Below are positions 11,215 to 21,946 of a stretch of 64,000 nt of DNA, in pieces. Where the stretch lies: NCBI RefSeq assembly GCF_016808095.1, contig NC_068970.1, forward strand, positions 42,505,630 through 42,569,629. Reading direction: 5' to 3'. The notes below the pieces were generated by a model, which was given only the letters and a program-made list of their open reading frames with translations, was not told the origin of the DNA and did no database searches. The DNA comes from Vigna angularis (Eukaryota; Streptophyta; Magnoliopsida; Fabales; Fabaceae). A program made the position numbers and the translations under genes. Within the stretch, counting starts at the first letter, position 1, and the number at the start of each line of letters is the position of its first letter.

Positions 11215-12170
11215 GACTAACCTTCCCACAATTATAGCATTTGACTAATATATAATCATTTGCATAGTGGTTGTGCTTGCCACATTTAAAGCACTTAACT
11301 CCTGAGCTACTTAGTTGACCTTCCTAGCCTTTACCTTGTCCTCGGCCATGACAATTCTACAAACTAGACTGCTTTTTATTGTCTTCCTAATCTCTTTGGC
11401 CTCAACCTCCTCATCCTTGACTTTCTCGACCTCTTCAACCAGGACCTTGGCCTTGAGTGTTATGAGCTTTTCCCTTCACGTCAAATTTTGTTTGAAGTGC
11501 TTGATCAAGTGGCTCCCACTTCTTTTTCCTTCTCCGTTGCTAGTGCGCCTCAAGCAAACCAACAAGCTCTTCAACCGAGAGTATTGACCAATTCTTGGAC
11601 TCCTCAATGGCACAAACATTATTTTCAAAGTCATTTGTTAATGACCTCAAAATCTTCTCTACAACTTAGCTAGTAAGCAACATCTCTTTGTTTTTGCTGA
11701 GTTGATTCACCACAATTTCAATATGAGTTATATACTCAACTACTCCTTCAGCCTCCTTCATCCTCACGCTCTCCAGTTCTCCGTTGAGATTTTGGCACTG
11801 AACCTGCTTCACATGATCATCCCCCTTATATGCCTTTTCCAAATGTCCCACACTTCTTTTGAAAATTTAACATTTGCTATCTTCTCAAAGTCGGACTCAT
11901 CCGCAACTTGGTACAGGAAGTAAAGAACTACATTATCCTTCACACATGCTTCTTTTAATGCTTTCATCCGGACATTCGATCAATTTGTCGTGTTGACTGA
12001 TTAATCAAAACCATCTTCAACCACCTCCCAATTTTCTTGAAGTCGAGAAGAGCCTTCATCTTTATACTCCAATTATGATAGTTGACTGTCTTTGTCAACT
12101 TAAACAATGACATATTATTTGTAAGGTTGACCATCTCTTTAACTTTTTGACTCTTTTTTCCACTCAAACA
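11215..12170 (-). pseudogene. Copia gag remnant with two degenerate zinc knuckles
   Basis: The start is near 12167, preceded by the primer-binding site. Blocks: 'NNMSLFKLTKTVNYHNWSIK' (around 12130-12070), then 'LEKAYKGDDHVKQVQCQNL' with 'MKEAEGVVEYI' (11666-11851), the UBN2-type gag. At 11215-11297 are two tandem knuckles, 'CFKCGKHNHYANDY' and 'CYNCGKVSHFAKYN', each having lost its last Cys. Several frameshifts separate the blocks. Confidence 0.85.
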
Positions 12171-12183
12171 TTCAAGCTAACTG

Positions 12184-12196
12184 ACTCTTGATACTA
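12184..12196 (-). other. Primer-binding site of the minus-strand copia
   Basis: On the minus strand the site reads TTAGTATCAAGAG, a two-mismatch version of the initiator-Met type TTGGTATCAGAG. It is next to an LTR terminus ...TTAACA and upstream of gag, so it fixes the 5' end of the element. Confidence 0.65.
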
Positions 12197-12600
12197 ATGT
12201 TAAAAAAATAAAACCTTTTGTGAAAAACTTATTCATTCCTTATATTTTCTTGTTGTATTTTCGTGTTAACTAGACACTACACTTTATAAACCTAACATTT
12301 GACGTTTTCATCAAGTCATAATATCTTCAATTATTACAAAATATAACCTAAATCAATCTATTAAGCTAGTGATATTTTCTCTTCTGAAAGATCAAAATAT
12401 TACTATTCATAAAATATGTTAAATATTCCCTCGTTTAAGTTCACCCATATTACTAATAATAAAATCTGCTAAATATTTTCTCATAAGGTAAATGGCCATT
12501 GGAAATAAACATCTCACTGTACAGTGCACGCCTATTAATTAATAATTTCACTTCGGAAGAGAATCAAATATTAAAACATCTTTAAGAGAAGTGGTACATA
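12197..12600 (-). repeat. Probable 5' LTR of the minus-strand copia
   Basis: On the plus strand the sequence after the primer site starts TGTTAAAAAA, i.e. the LTR ends ...TTAACA on the minus strand. A minus-strand TATA-like GTTTATAAAG lies near 12270. A possible outer end is AACA at 12575-12578, giving a short LTR of about 380 bp, but no matching partner or TSD was found, so the outer limit is uncertain. Confidence 0.5.
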
Positions 12601-12745
12601 CACATATATATAAAACTCTGATAATTAACCCCTCAAAGTAATGGTTGAGAAATGTAATTGTAATGCAATGGATGATTCACTTCTTAGCCACTTATTTATT
12701 ACTCTGTGAGGCCTTTGTTTGTGTATGTATCCTTCTGAGGTCAAC

Positions 12746-13483
12746 TCAAAGCTTCAATGTGAGATCCGGAGAAGCAGAAACTTGTGGTGGAGGAGGCACT
12801 ATTGGAACAAGACTGGGATTTGAGCTTTGAACATGTCCTTCAGTAACACCAGCTCCTTGGTCTACCTGTCTGAAACTTCCAGGCCAAAACAATCCAACAT
12901 CATCATCTTCCATGAAAACCAGCGATCCAAAATGGTTTCTCTCAAATCTTGCAGCGGCTCTCATATCAGGAGTTCTCAGTGAGGATGAGACGTGTCTTTG
13001 GTGCATTGCAGAATGAGCTTCAAGACCAAGAGACCTAAAAGGTGAACCATGAAGAGGTAGAGATGCCAAACTTGTGTACCTCTCAGTGAACATTCCCATT
13101 CTCAATGCACGCTTAGCCATTGTCCTCTCCCTTTTGTGAGCATTTTGATGGCCTCCTAATGCCTGCGAACTATAGAACTTCCTCCTGCAGTAGTTACAAG
13201 AAAAAACCCTGGGAGTTGCTGATGCTGAAGCAGGAGGTTCAGCTCCCACTTCACTGCTAGCATCACTAGAACCTTTCAACTCACTATCACTGGAATTGAA
13301 GTTGAGTGTCAAGTCAAGGGTAACAGAACCTGGATCAGTTTCATCCTTTGTCAGACAGGAGGAAGTGGTGGTGCTGCCCTTTGTAAGATCATAAGATGCT
13401 TCATGCAAGGAGACATTGGATGCCACCTGGCTACTTCCTTCTGAATGATTTTCAGGTTCCAAGTTCAAGTTTGGAGTCATCAT
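12746..13483 (-). CDS. C2H2 zinc-finger transcriptional repressor, ZFP4/ZFP7-like
   Basis: A 245-residue protein with one C2H2 finger: C96, C99, H112, H116, containing the plant-specific QALGGH (107-112). An EAR-like LDLTL lies at 56-60 and a second, DLTLKL, is the C-terminus (240-245). 'WPGSFRQ' before the C-terminus and 'LPLHGS' after the finger are also found in Arabidopsis ZFP4/ZFP7 proteins. Such proteins are nuclear, bind DNA through the single finger and repress by recruiting TOPLESS-type co-repressors (family knowledge). The start is the first of two ATGs (13483): the frame is open a little further, but only to an in-frame TGA near 13552, with no ATG between. Codon use is intact and no stops occur, so the gene is probably live. 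It lies downstream of a long leader intron. Exact orthology to ZFP4 or ZFP7 is not settled. Confidence 0.93.
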   Translation of the reverse strand: MMTPNLNLEPENHSEGSSQVASNVSLHEASYDLTKGSTTTSSCLTKDETDPGSVTLDLTLNFNSSDSELKGSSDASSEVGAEPPASASATPRVFSCNYCRRKFYSSQALGGHQNAHKRERTMAKRALRMGMFTERYTSLASLPLHGSPFRSLGLEAHSAMHQRHVSSSLRTPDMRAAARFERNHFGSLVFMEDDDVGLFWPGSFRQVDQGAGVTEGHVQSSNPSLVPIVPPPPQVSASPDLTLKL

Positions 13484-16450
13484 GTTGTATGGACCTGTTA
13501 AGAGTTCACTTTTTTCCCAGAAGGCACTTGGGTGGAACAAATCCGTTACTCAGCTTACCATGATACCATTGCCTGCATTTTTATCAAACACATTATATGC
13601 TATGTAAAGTTCAAAGTTTTGTTTGTGTTTGCAAAATGGAAGATACAAAATTCTGGCATTAACATAAAGTGGCAATAATATGCATTCGAAATAGAGCAAA
13701 CCCTACCAATCCAATCATATAATATATCTCGTCTCGCATCAACTGTATGATCTTACACATAGGCAACAGCATGGTTTCTATTGTTTTTATCTCAGCACTA
13801 AAATAAAAATATCATTGCAGAAACATAAAAAGATATAGAGCAAATGTTACATATTAAGACGCTTACATAGTCAACAAAATGCTAGTGTTATTTAAGTGCT
13901 GCTAACAGAGTACAGAGTGTTATCATTGCTCAAATATAGACAGCAATACCGCAAAAGTAATAGTTGGCACATGAATTTCATCAATAGAAAACACAGTTCA
14001 CATCACATGTAACAGTTCATTTACAGTAGTGCCACTTTGAACAAAATATCTCCTAAAAAAAGAAATAGTTACCAAAATTTTGTTGTTGTCTAACATGCCT
14101 ATATTTGTCTTTCTTCATAGAGACCTAAAGTGAATAATGCCGAAGAGGATAGAAATTCAAACCACAAAACATTCCTACCAATGCATTTTTTAATGTCAGT
14201 TATGCAGTTTCTCAAACAGTCCCTTCGAATTCCCAGGGGACAAACCTAAGTATGTTTCTCCGTTATACCAAGATGAAGAGAGTACATATAAATGTTAACC
14301 AGTGATTTCTTACAAGCCAATTTTCATGGATACGGGATAATTCATTATGGAAAACCAATGTATAGCACAACCAGAAGCATGAATATAATTTACTCACCTG
14401 AATTGCTCGGGAAAGGGTACAATTATGCTTTGCTTAAACAGAGTTATCTTTTGTTTCATCAATGAGGATTTGACATTCAAACACTCATATTAAAAGAAAT
14501 CTATCTACCAAGGAATTGAGACTCAAGTTACAACAAACAAAATTTGGTCTTTCCCCTTAAAAACAGGGTCCTTAAATGAACTCAAGTGTTAACTGATGCA
14601 TCCATAGCAAGGAAATTTAAGAAGAGTATGCAAATTGAAGGACGTATGAAGAATCAGAGTGACTTTCTTCTTTCATATCTTTTAAGCTTTTCATAACAAC
14701 AATTTAGCAAAAAAAGTTTTCAGATGAATGTGTTCTAATGCCAAGATAAACACCCAAGAACAATAGTTAAATAGAAATAATTTTTTTTTGTCATCTTTTT
14801 ATTTATTTATTTCGTACAACAATGGAAACATACGTTGGATACAAAAGAAGACTTAAATACAAAATGTACCTTGTGGGTCCATATGACAGGAGACTTGGTG
14901 CAAAATGTATTATGTTTCTTTTCCCTTGATGATGGTTAAACGAGCATTACTATGTTATGTATTTCATATATTTTCTTTTACGTAGTAGAATCTAGTTCGT
15001 CTCATGATGTTTAGCACATTTTATTTTGAGTAAAATACTAGAATAAGACAACCTCGGGGCTATTTAGTTGGTCATAGCACAGTTCATTCCCTTTCTTCAA
15101 GACACTGTAGATTCCCACTCAAGTTTTCCCTCATTGATGCTAATTTAAGCAGAAAATAAGTGATTCTACGATGCACTAATTTAAGCAAAAGTATAAAAGT
15201 AGCATTATATATTGTCGGTTGTTGTGACCTATAACAGTTCTTCCCATCAATAGTAAATTGTGGAATTGTCCTCCAATCATGAGTCTACAAGGTCCTTGCC
15301 ATGCCAAATTTTACAGCTATTAATCCTTTATTTGCTGGCAAAAGCCAATGGTATTTTCAAATATACTGAGATGAAAAGGGTCATGTCAGAAAATTTGGTG
15401 GAGTTGCAAAAATGTATTATTTAAATCAGATAGGTTTAACAGAACACTCAAGAGGTTATTAACATAAACATGAGAAATCTAATTCCATGCTTTCATGGAA
15501 GTAAATTAACTCCAGAGATTAGCCAGATAACTCCAATATGTCTAATCAACTAATTAACCACCCAAAAGCAGTCCTAAAACATGGAAATCGAACAGGTAAC
15601 TATCATCTCGAAAGGTTATAGGAGAAAAGAAGACGAAAAACAGTTGGAATTATTCTCATAAACAGTAGAATACAAGAAAAGAGAAATTATTCTCATAAAA
15701 TCTGATGCTTCCGCTTGAACTTAACAACATAGATCTAAATTTTGATACTCAACTGGTAGGTATAACCTTTTCTTTTCTTAGTAAACTGACAAAATTGTAA
15801 TTACCCATTAGAGAAACGGTTTCAGATTATCACATAAACCAGACACAAAACCCTCAACATTAGCATCAAAACTTTTCATTTCTTGCAAGCCAAAGTGGAC
15901 CTTCATGAGACTCCAAAAACACAATATGAGAAAAGCAGTAGAGCAATCAAAGAAAAAGTGAAACAAAAGAAAGAGACTGAAGAAGGAAATAAAAAAGACA
16001 GCAGAAGAATGGGTTAAAATGCAGGGAGGAATTGGAAGAAAGTGCATAACGAAAAACAAATCTTTTTTCAGTGATGAGATGGGTGAAAAAGAGGAACTTA
16101 CATAACAAACCATAGTACAGTACGATAAATCTGCAGGCTCCTTCCCTCACATGCTGTTGCTAGGCACCTAGTTGTGAGTATGAGGAGTATCAGCAACAAC
16201 CAACAATAGAGGGTACCATGTTTTTTAGCATCAAGCAGTGTAAAGGGGTGAGTGAATAATTAAAAGGAGAGATAGATAAGATCACAGACAGAGAAAAAGA
16301 GAGAAAGAAAAAGAGTTATGTTATGGGAAAGCAAAGAAGAGAGAGAGAGAGAGAAGGAGGTGATGGAGGAAAGTCAGATAACATGAAGACATGAACCACG
16401 TCTTTTGTCGAATTTGAGGTTGTATTTTGCCACTGCTTAACTTTAACTGA
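13484..16450 (-). other. Probable 5' leader and leader intron of the zinc-finger gene
   Basis: On the minus strand a good donor (TTAT|GTAAGT, GT at 16099-16100) and an acceptor (AATGCAG, AG at 13573-13574) would define a ~2.5-kb intron inside the 5' leader. No other coding sequence is seen between them. The leader just before the coding start has two upstream ATGs, one reading a four-codon frame (M-V-S-W-stop). An alternative short intron (donor ATG|GTAAGC near 13556, acceptor 'ttaacag' near 13499, about 60 bases) would remove one upstream ATG. Splice sites are inferred by eye. Confidence 0.55.
16280..16375 (-). promoter_or_regulatory. CT-rich leader/core promoter tract of the zinc-finger gene
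   Basis: On the minus strand this is a long pyrimidine tract with (CT)n near 16335-16355. CT-rich tracts are common around plant transcription starts and in 5' leaders. It lies just upstream of the proposed leader exon donor, so the transcription start is probably near or just beyond it. No clear TATA box was seen upstream. Confidence 0.5.
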
Positions 16451-17600
16451 TAAGGGCTAATTATCAGTTAGTGTGAACGTGTCTGTGTCTGTCTTTCTGT
16501 CTGTCTGTGTGAGATGTTAAAAATGACCAAACATCATAGACAAGAAAAGCAATCACTACTTTACCTGCCAAGACCCACCAGCTAGCTAGCTATCTACTCA
16601 ACTCAACCGGACGCATGCTGCTGCACAAAACGTGAAACAACTAATAAAATCAAAATGTGGCTAATAATTTTAGCTATGTTTTATCTTCATAAATTCTCAT
16701 CATGGTCCCACTAACTGTGCTAGAGCATAAATAATAAATATGCATCAGTTTTTTTGTTTATATTTCAAATAAAATAGAATTTCCTTAATGGTCGTTTTGC
16801 GTCCACTACAAAAGATAGTGGTCCCTTCTGTTCCATATTTAACGTTAGCTTTATGTCTTTAGGTGATACACATTTTCTATTATTATCTGCTTCAACTATA
16901 GAGGATATTTTTCTTTACCATTGATTGACCCAGCCACCTTTGTCATATTCATTCATATGGACTCCCATAACTTCCCCATCTTTTCCAACCTGCACATTGC
17001 ATTTTGCTCTTTCTTTCTCTTTCCTTTTCTTTTTCCTCTTCCCACTAAAACACTTCCACACTTATCATTATCACTGTTTTAATTGTTTATAAAACTATAA
17101 CATATTGGAGATGACCCTATTATCGTTTTTCCTTGCAATACTAAGTTAACTCAAAGATAAGACATCATGATATTAAGGATTCCTTCGTTTAGAAATAATA
17201 TGGTCACTTGGCAGGAATTCAGCGAGAGTGAGAGACGACGAGAAACTTTAACCACGTATAAAGAGAAGATTCATACATCTAGATTTTGAGTTAGAGGTGA
17301 AGTGAATTCCTTATATGAGTTTGAATCATGTCTTATTAGTGTTAATGTTAAATTTAGAATTTTTAATTCGATTTATTTCGTCTATGACCCAACCTTAATC
17401 AATCTTAAAACAAGTCTCTTTTCATTACAACACTAAGGACTTAAAAAAGACTCAACTTATAAAATGCTCATATAAAGTGGATCAGGTCAAGACTCTCCAC
17501 AATAAAAATTCAATTAACCTCCACAAATATTTTAAAATTAATGTTTCCTTAAAATATTTTAAATTACAAATCGAATCATTAATATTTTAAATTAACTTTA
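16451..17600. other. Upstream region of the zinc-finger gene; no gene seen
   Basis: AT-rich sequence that should hold the upstream control region of the minus-strand zinc-finger gene. Short features are a (GTCT)n-like stretch near 16480-16510 and (GCTA)n near 16570. No coding frame is supported. Confidence 0.4.
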
Positions 17601-18010
17601 AACTGAGCTTGAATTGGTTCAACTCAACGTGAGTCAAACTTCGCTTAGCCTAATGTGAGTTTTACTTTACTCGGGTTGAGGTGCGTTCAACTCCATTTAG
17701 CCCAAAGTGTATCTGCCTCAAATAAGTTTGAGATGCACTTAACTTGACTTAGTCCAAGGTAAACCTAACTTGATTTGATCTACTAGTTGTTTGACTTGAC
17801 TCGACCTAACATGGGTCTAACTCAACTTGATCCAACATGGGCTCGATTCAACTCAACACATTATGGACCCTATCAACTTTGGCTTGACCGAGACCTTACC
17901 TTGACTAATGTCCAACCTAACCTACCTACTTAACCTCAACCTGACCTAACCTCGCCCATCTTGATTAGGAACTGACCCAGACAAACCTAGCCTCTTCCCA
18001 AACCAACCCA
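17600..18010. repeat. Degenerate low-complexity repeat (AACY/TTGA words)
   Basis: About 400 bp made of loosely repeated words such as 'gactcaactt', 'cctaacatgggt' and 'caacctaacct', without fixed period. It has stop codons in all frames. It looks like an old, decayed short-unit satellite. Confidence 0.5.
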
Positions 18011-18027
18011 ACATGACCAATATGCTC

Positions 18028-18427
18028 TAAGAGAGGAGATTTAGTTGATAATTATTTTTCAAAATTTTTCAAAATTTCTACTTTATAATTATTTAATCTA
18101 AGAGGGGAGATTTAGTTTTAGTTTTCAAATAATTCAGGCTATATACACATATGGCTTTGGTTATTGTAGAGCGATGTGTACCAAAATTTTCAAAATTTTT
18201 CAAAAGTCTCATTATTTATTTAAATATTTTATTTAAGAAAGAGGATTTGACCTTGGTTGATAAAGAACGGATGCCATATACTTTTATGACTTCCATTTTT
18301 CTAGACTCATGGATAAAAAGTTGAAAGAAATATCAAAATATTCTCTCTTTTTATTTAAATATTTTATCTAAAAAAGAGGATTGGCCTTGGTTGTCAAAAA
18401 ATCGAGCCCATATACCTCTATGGAATC
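18028..18427. repeat. Tandem repeat, unit about 135 bp
   Basis: Units starting 'taagag(g)aggat' begin at 18028, 18099, 18234 and 18369 (spacings 71, 135, 135). Shared words include 'ttggttgtc/ttggttgat', 'catatac', 'tcaaaatttttcaaa' and 'tatttaaatattttat'. The fourth unit is cut at 18427 by the Tat element and appears to resume at 24046, which independently confirms the insertion point. Confidence 0.75.
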
Positions 18428-18953
18428 TGTTTCTGCTGAATGGGATCGGGGAAAACTCCTGCTAGCTCCGTCCGGAAACACTCCTCCTCCTCCGATCGGT
18501 CTTCCTTCTCTCGTCTCCTCTGCGCTCAGTATCAGTGTGAATGGGTTGACCTGCAGCAAACACTCCGACGATCAAGTCAGAATGGGCTCTCGCAAGTCTA
18601 TAATTATTAAAAGAACCGAGAATTTACCTTCTCCTTTGACTACTATTTATACACTTTCAGAGAATATTCCCCATTAATTTACCTCTCAATGACTTTCAAT
18701 GCACATTTTAAATACTCGACAAGGACCGTTACCTTATTAACCACACATTTATGAGCATTCAACTACTGTCTCCAGCCTGCAATCTTACACAACTGCCCGA
18801 TCGGCTACGTTGTGCTTACGAGCTCCGATCGGACATACCAGGTATGGAACACCCGATCGGTTGTCTAAATCTTCCCGAGGGTGGAACACCCGATCGGTTG
18901 TGTCTAAATCTTCCCGGTCGGTTTTCCATCCTCGGTAGTAACACAAGTCCCCC
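18428..18953 (-). repeat. 3' LTR of the first Tat element (complete)
   Basis: This 526-bp LTR starts TGTT and ends AACA on the plus strand, a short perfect inverted terminus. It has repeated CGATCGG words (near 18502, 18798, 18826, 18854, 18888) and an internal tandem pair of about 38 bp ('ggaacacccgatcggttg...', from about 18845). It is nearly identical to the other LTR, suggesting a fairly recent insertion. Confidence 0.88.
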
Positions 18954-19230
18954 AAGCCCTAGCAAAAATACTTTTGCGTAGGGTTTTGAAGTGATCTCCG
19001 TTCGGCCGGTACCTTTCTTTGCTGCGTCAAGTCTGACACGCTAACACTTGCTTTGGTGAGAGTTGTAAAGTCCCGCCTGTAACTTTTAGGCGGGAAATGT
19101 GAAAAACTGAAACGTCAGATCGCCTGATCCGTTAGATCTTTTCGTGGTTGAAACGTCAAGTCACTTGGGCCGTCAGATCTCCTGACGGTTGGTGCTTCGG
19201 ATATACCCGTTGAGTCAGTTTTACCCTCGG

Positions 19231-19238
19231 TATAAATA
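19231..19238 (+). promoter_or_regulatory. TATA box of the antisense Tat gene
   Basis: TATAAATA in a GC-richer context lies 104 bases before the ATG of the antisense gene, the normal spacing for a plant promoter with a ~75-base leader. A CAG|GTAATC sequence just before the ATG is a possible extra donor site. The box is inside the element but outside its LTRs, so the antisense gene would have a promoter of its own. Confidence 0.65.
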
Positions 19239-19341
19239 CCCGTTCTTTTACCCTAACTTCTCACTTTCATCTTCTCGCCGTCGCCAGCCTCTCCTTCCTC
19301 TGAATCTTCCTCTGCTCCTTCGGTTCTCCACTCAGGTAATC

Positions 19342-21365
19342 ATGTCTTCTGATTTTTCCGGCGATGAGGGTAGGGGGTACGCTGACAATGACAATGCCAG
19401 TCCATCCTCTTCCTCCTTGGCTGTATTTTCCGGTCCCGGTGCTAGGGCTTCACCTTCAGGGAACTCCTCCGATCTCCTGGTTGACAGCGACGCTCCTGAC
19501 GAAGTTGCCATCCACGTGGATTCAATCGGCGCTTGGGACGGAAAGCCCCGAGCTTGGCCACCGGTTCCCGGCTACGAATGGGTACCTCACGAAGTTAGGC
19601 AACTTCCTTCCTCTTTCTACGACCGCCAGGCTTTTCGCAACCTAATCCCCCACGTCTGCCTGGTCAAGAGTGCCGACGACGCTAGGCATTTCAAACTAGC
19701 CATCTGTCAGAGGACTGAGCGCGTCTGCCACGGTCGGGGCAACTACCCCTCTGATTTCTTCTACGTCTATGCGACAATGTTCAAGGATTTAAAGGTTCTT
19801 CTTCCCTTCTCTGATTTTCAGATGGGTGTACTAAGAACACTTAACTTGGCTCCTACTCAGTTGCATCCGAACGGTTGGGCCTTCATGCAAGCGTTCTCCG
19901 CCATCTGCTCGGGTTTAGCTCTCTACCCGACCCCTGCCGCCTTCCTTTACTTCTTCCACGTACAGCCTCATCCATCCAAGCCTTGGGTTTCCTTCCGGAC
20001 GGTCGGGAACAAACATCTGTTAACCCTCTACAACAATTCCTATAAAGACTTTAAAAACCACTTCTTTAAAGTCGTGCCGACGGAAATCGGCCACCAGAGC
20101 TTTTGCTTCCCGACCGGAGAGGCCAAGTTTCCTTTCTACTGGACCCGAGATCCACGGAAAGTCTTTTCATGGCCTAAACCCCAGATGGCTCCCGAGGACC
20201 TGGACTTAATAAACCAGCTTTGTCAGCTACCCCCCAAGTCCTCTTACCGTGCTCTGATCGGGTTTTTGGGCAACACAAATCTTCCATCTAACGTGTTCGG
20301 TAAGCTATCCTTGATCATCTTTCATCGAGCAGCTGTTTGTAACTTATCTGAATTTTCTTCCGCTTTGCAGATTATCTCTCCAAAATGGATCCGTCCAAGA
20401 ACAGCACCTTCGCCCGCCTGTTCGCTTAGAGGGGAGGCGGTGTGAGAAAACCGGGCGGGAGTTCATCCCAAGCCCCCTCCGCTGTTGCTAAACCTGTCAC
20501 TCGTCGTCCAGTGCCACAGGTTTCCATTCCTTCGCCTCCGGTCAAGACTGTGGCCGATCCAGCGCCTCCTTCCAAGTCCCCCCCGAAGAAGAAGGGGAAA
20601 CGAAAGGCCGCTCGGGAGACCTCTGCCGAGTCCAAGCATGCCAAGAGGAGTTTGCCCAACGGGCCTCCTCTCCTTAGTCTTCTGAGTCCCAACTCCTGGG
20701 TGGTCAAGCATCTCCACTTCGACCACTTTGCCGAGGACAAGGCCCTGGTCAGTGGGATGACCGAGGAAGAGGCCTCCAACATGTCTCTGGAGCTGACGGC
20801 ACGGGCGGCCTTATGTCAGACCTACGCCGCCCACAAAAAAGCCTCTGCTTCCGCCGAGCTTCAAGTGCTCCAAGCAAAGCTCGAATCTACTATTAAGGCC
20901 AACCAGGACCTTACTCTTCGGCTAGCCGAGACCGAACGGATGGCGGAAGAGGACAAGAAGAAAGCCAACACACTGTTGGCCGAGGGTCGTGCTGCTCAGC
21001 GCCGTATGCAACGGTCCCTGGATGATGCACAACTGGACCTTCAGAAGGCCACTACTTCCAACACAACATTGACGTCCGAACGGGATTCTCTTCTCGATCG
21101 GGTAACCAAGTTGGAGGCAGAAGTCAAGCTGCTGAGTGATGAAGTAGTGAACGAGCATGTGCTCGGTTTTGACAAGGCTCTCGCCCAATGCCACCTGCTT
21201 TTCCAAGTGCCTACCGACGATCCTCGTCTGGACGTGAGTATGATGGTGGTGGACAAAAACCTGGTTCCCATAAGCATCCCCCCATCTTCTCCTCCGATCG
21301 ATCAGACTGTCGACGCTGCCGTCGAAGCGGTTGGAGAGACCAGCGAAGCCGCAGGCCAATCTTGA
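19342..21365 (+). pseudogene. Antisense Tat ORF: 'gypsy-type transposon' domain plus coiled coil, one nonsense codon
   Basis: Start at the ATG 19342 (MSSDFSGDEG), 104 bases after a TATA box; the frame is open further upstream but has no better ATG. Exon 1 is 19342-20299. A 71-base intron (20300-20370, donor CG|GTAAGC, acceptor TTTGCAG) joins to exon 2, 20371-21365, without changing frame: 651 codons in all including the stop. One in-frame TAG (20427-20429) interrupts it, in a context suggesting a Lys codon (AAG) mutated. The N-terminal half resembles the 'putative gypsy type transposon' domain ('HPNGWAFMQAFSAIC', 'FFHVQ'). A basic linker with KKKGKRKAAR may be a nuclear signal. The C-terminal half is a long heptad-rich coiled coil (about 20850-21170). 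Function is unknown; suggested roles are regulatory or structural. Low divergence suggests the stop is recent. Confidence 0.8.
20300..20370 (+). other. Intron of the antisense Tat gene
   Basis: GTAAGC...TTTGCAG, 71 bases, T-rich before the acceptor. Removing it brings the two halves of the antisense protein into one frame, which supports it strongly. Retention would add codons and end the protein at a stop in the following exon. Confidence 0.75.
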
Positions 21366-21543
21366 GTGGTTTAGCTTAGGACTTTACTGCTTTTGAACTT
21401 GTACTTGTAACAACTTTTGAAAAGCAATGAAAAATTCAAGTTCATTCTGCCATTTTACCTTTGTTCCTGTTTACTTGCATTTTCCTGTTTTTTTTTTCGC
21501 GCATAGCCTTTTCGTTTGCTGCTCGGTTTGCCCCGTAAGAGTT

Positions 21544-21875
21544 CCGCTCGGTTTAGGTTTTAGGAGCTCTCTAGAAGCGTGCCCTAAAACCAAGGTGAGA
21601 GTTCACAAAAGAAATCTGCCTCACCCGCTCGGTTTAGGTCTTAGGAGCTCTCTAGAAGCGTGCCCTAAGACCAAGGTGAGAGTTCACAAAAGAAATCTGC
21701 ATCACCCGCTCGGTTTAGGTCTTAGGAGCTCTCTAGAAGCGTGCCCTAAGACCAAGGTGAGAGTTCACAAAAGAAATCTGCCTCACCCGCTCGGTTTAGG
21801 TCTTAGGAGCTCTCTAGAAGCGTGCCCTAAGACCAAGGTGAGAGTTCACAAAAGAAATCTGCCTCACCCGCTCGG
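21544..21875. repeat. 81-bp tandem repeat (four units plus a partial) with conserved hairpin
   Basis: Units begin with CCGCTCGG at 21544, 21625, 21706, 21787 and 21868, exactly 81 bases apart. The units are nearly identical. Each holds a 9-bp inverted repeat with an 18-base loop. Unit 1 has GGTTTTAGG/CCTAAAACC and units 2-4 GGTCTTAGG/CCTAAGACC, so a change on one arm is matched on the other. The array lies between the stops of the converging integrase and antisense frames. Because 81 is a multiple of three, one frame stays open through it (21427-21882, 27-residue repeat), but this is probably incidental. Confidence 0.92.
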
Positions 21876-21946
21876 CTGTTAACACATGACGAAAATTCTT
21901 GTGATAAACAATGTATTATTGATATGAAATAATGAGTACAAAGCTC

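Larger units (their letters stand above)
8690..12197 (-). mobile_element. Decayed minus-strand copia retrotransposon, 3' end lost
   Basis: Read on the minus strand from 12197 downward, domains come in copia order: primer-binding site (12184-12196), gag, zinc knuckles, protease, GAG-pre-integrase, integrase, then RT. RT ends near 8690 and no RNase H or second LTR is recognised. Each domain is broken by stops and frameshifts. Its gag start lies about 580 bp from the stop of the zinc-finger gene and in the same orientation, so the gene transcribes toward the element. Confidence 0.85.

Noticed and set aside
13484..13540. N-terminal extension of the zinc-finger protein (19 residues before Met-Met)
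   Set aside because: The extension begins with TTG, has no ATG, is preceded by an in-frame TGA, and lies where a leader sequence or short intron is expected. Related proteins start close to the 'NLNLE'-type block.
19189..19341. Upstream extension of the antisense Tat protein
   Set aside because: The frame opens with TTG and crosses the TATA box and presumed leader; the ATG at 19342 fits the promoter and the protein start.
20426..21359. Minus-strand frames opposite the antisense gene
   Set aside because: They are shadows of the plus-strand gene in GC-richer sequence, with no recognisable residues.
21427..21882. Open frame of 151 codons with four 27-residue repeats
   Set aside because: It exists only because the 81-bp repeat length is a multiple of three. 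There is no start context or domain, and the repeat is explained better by its hairpin and position in the Tat 3' region.
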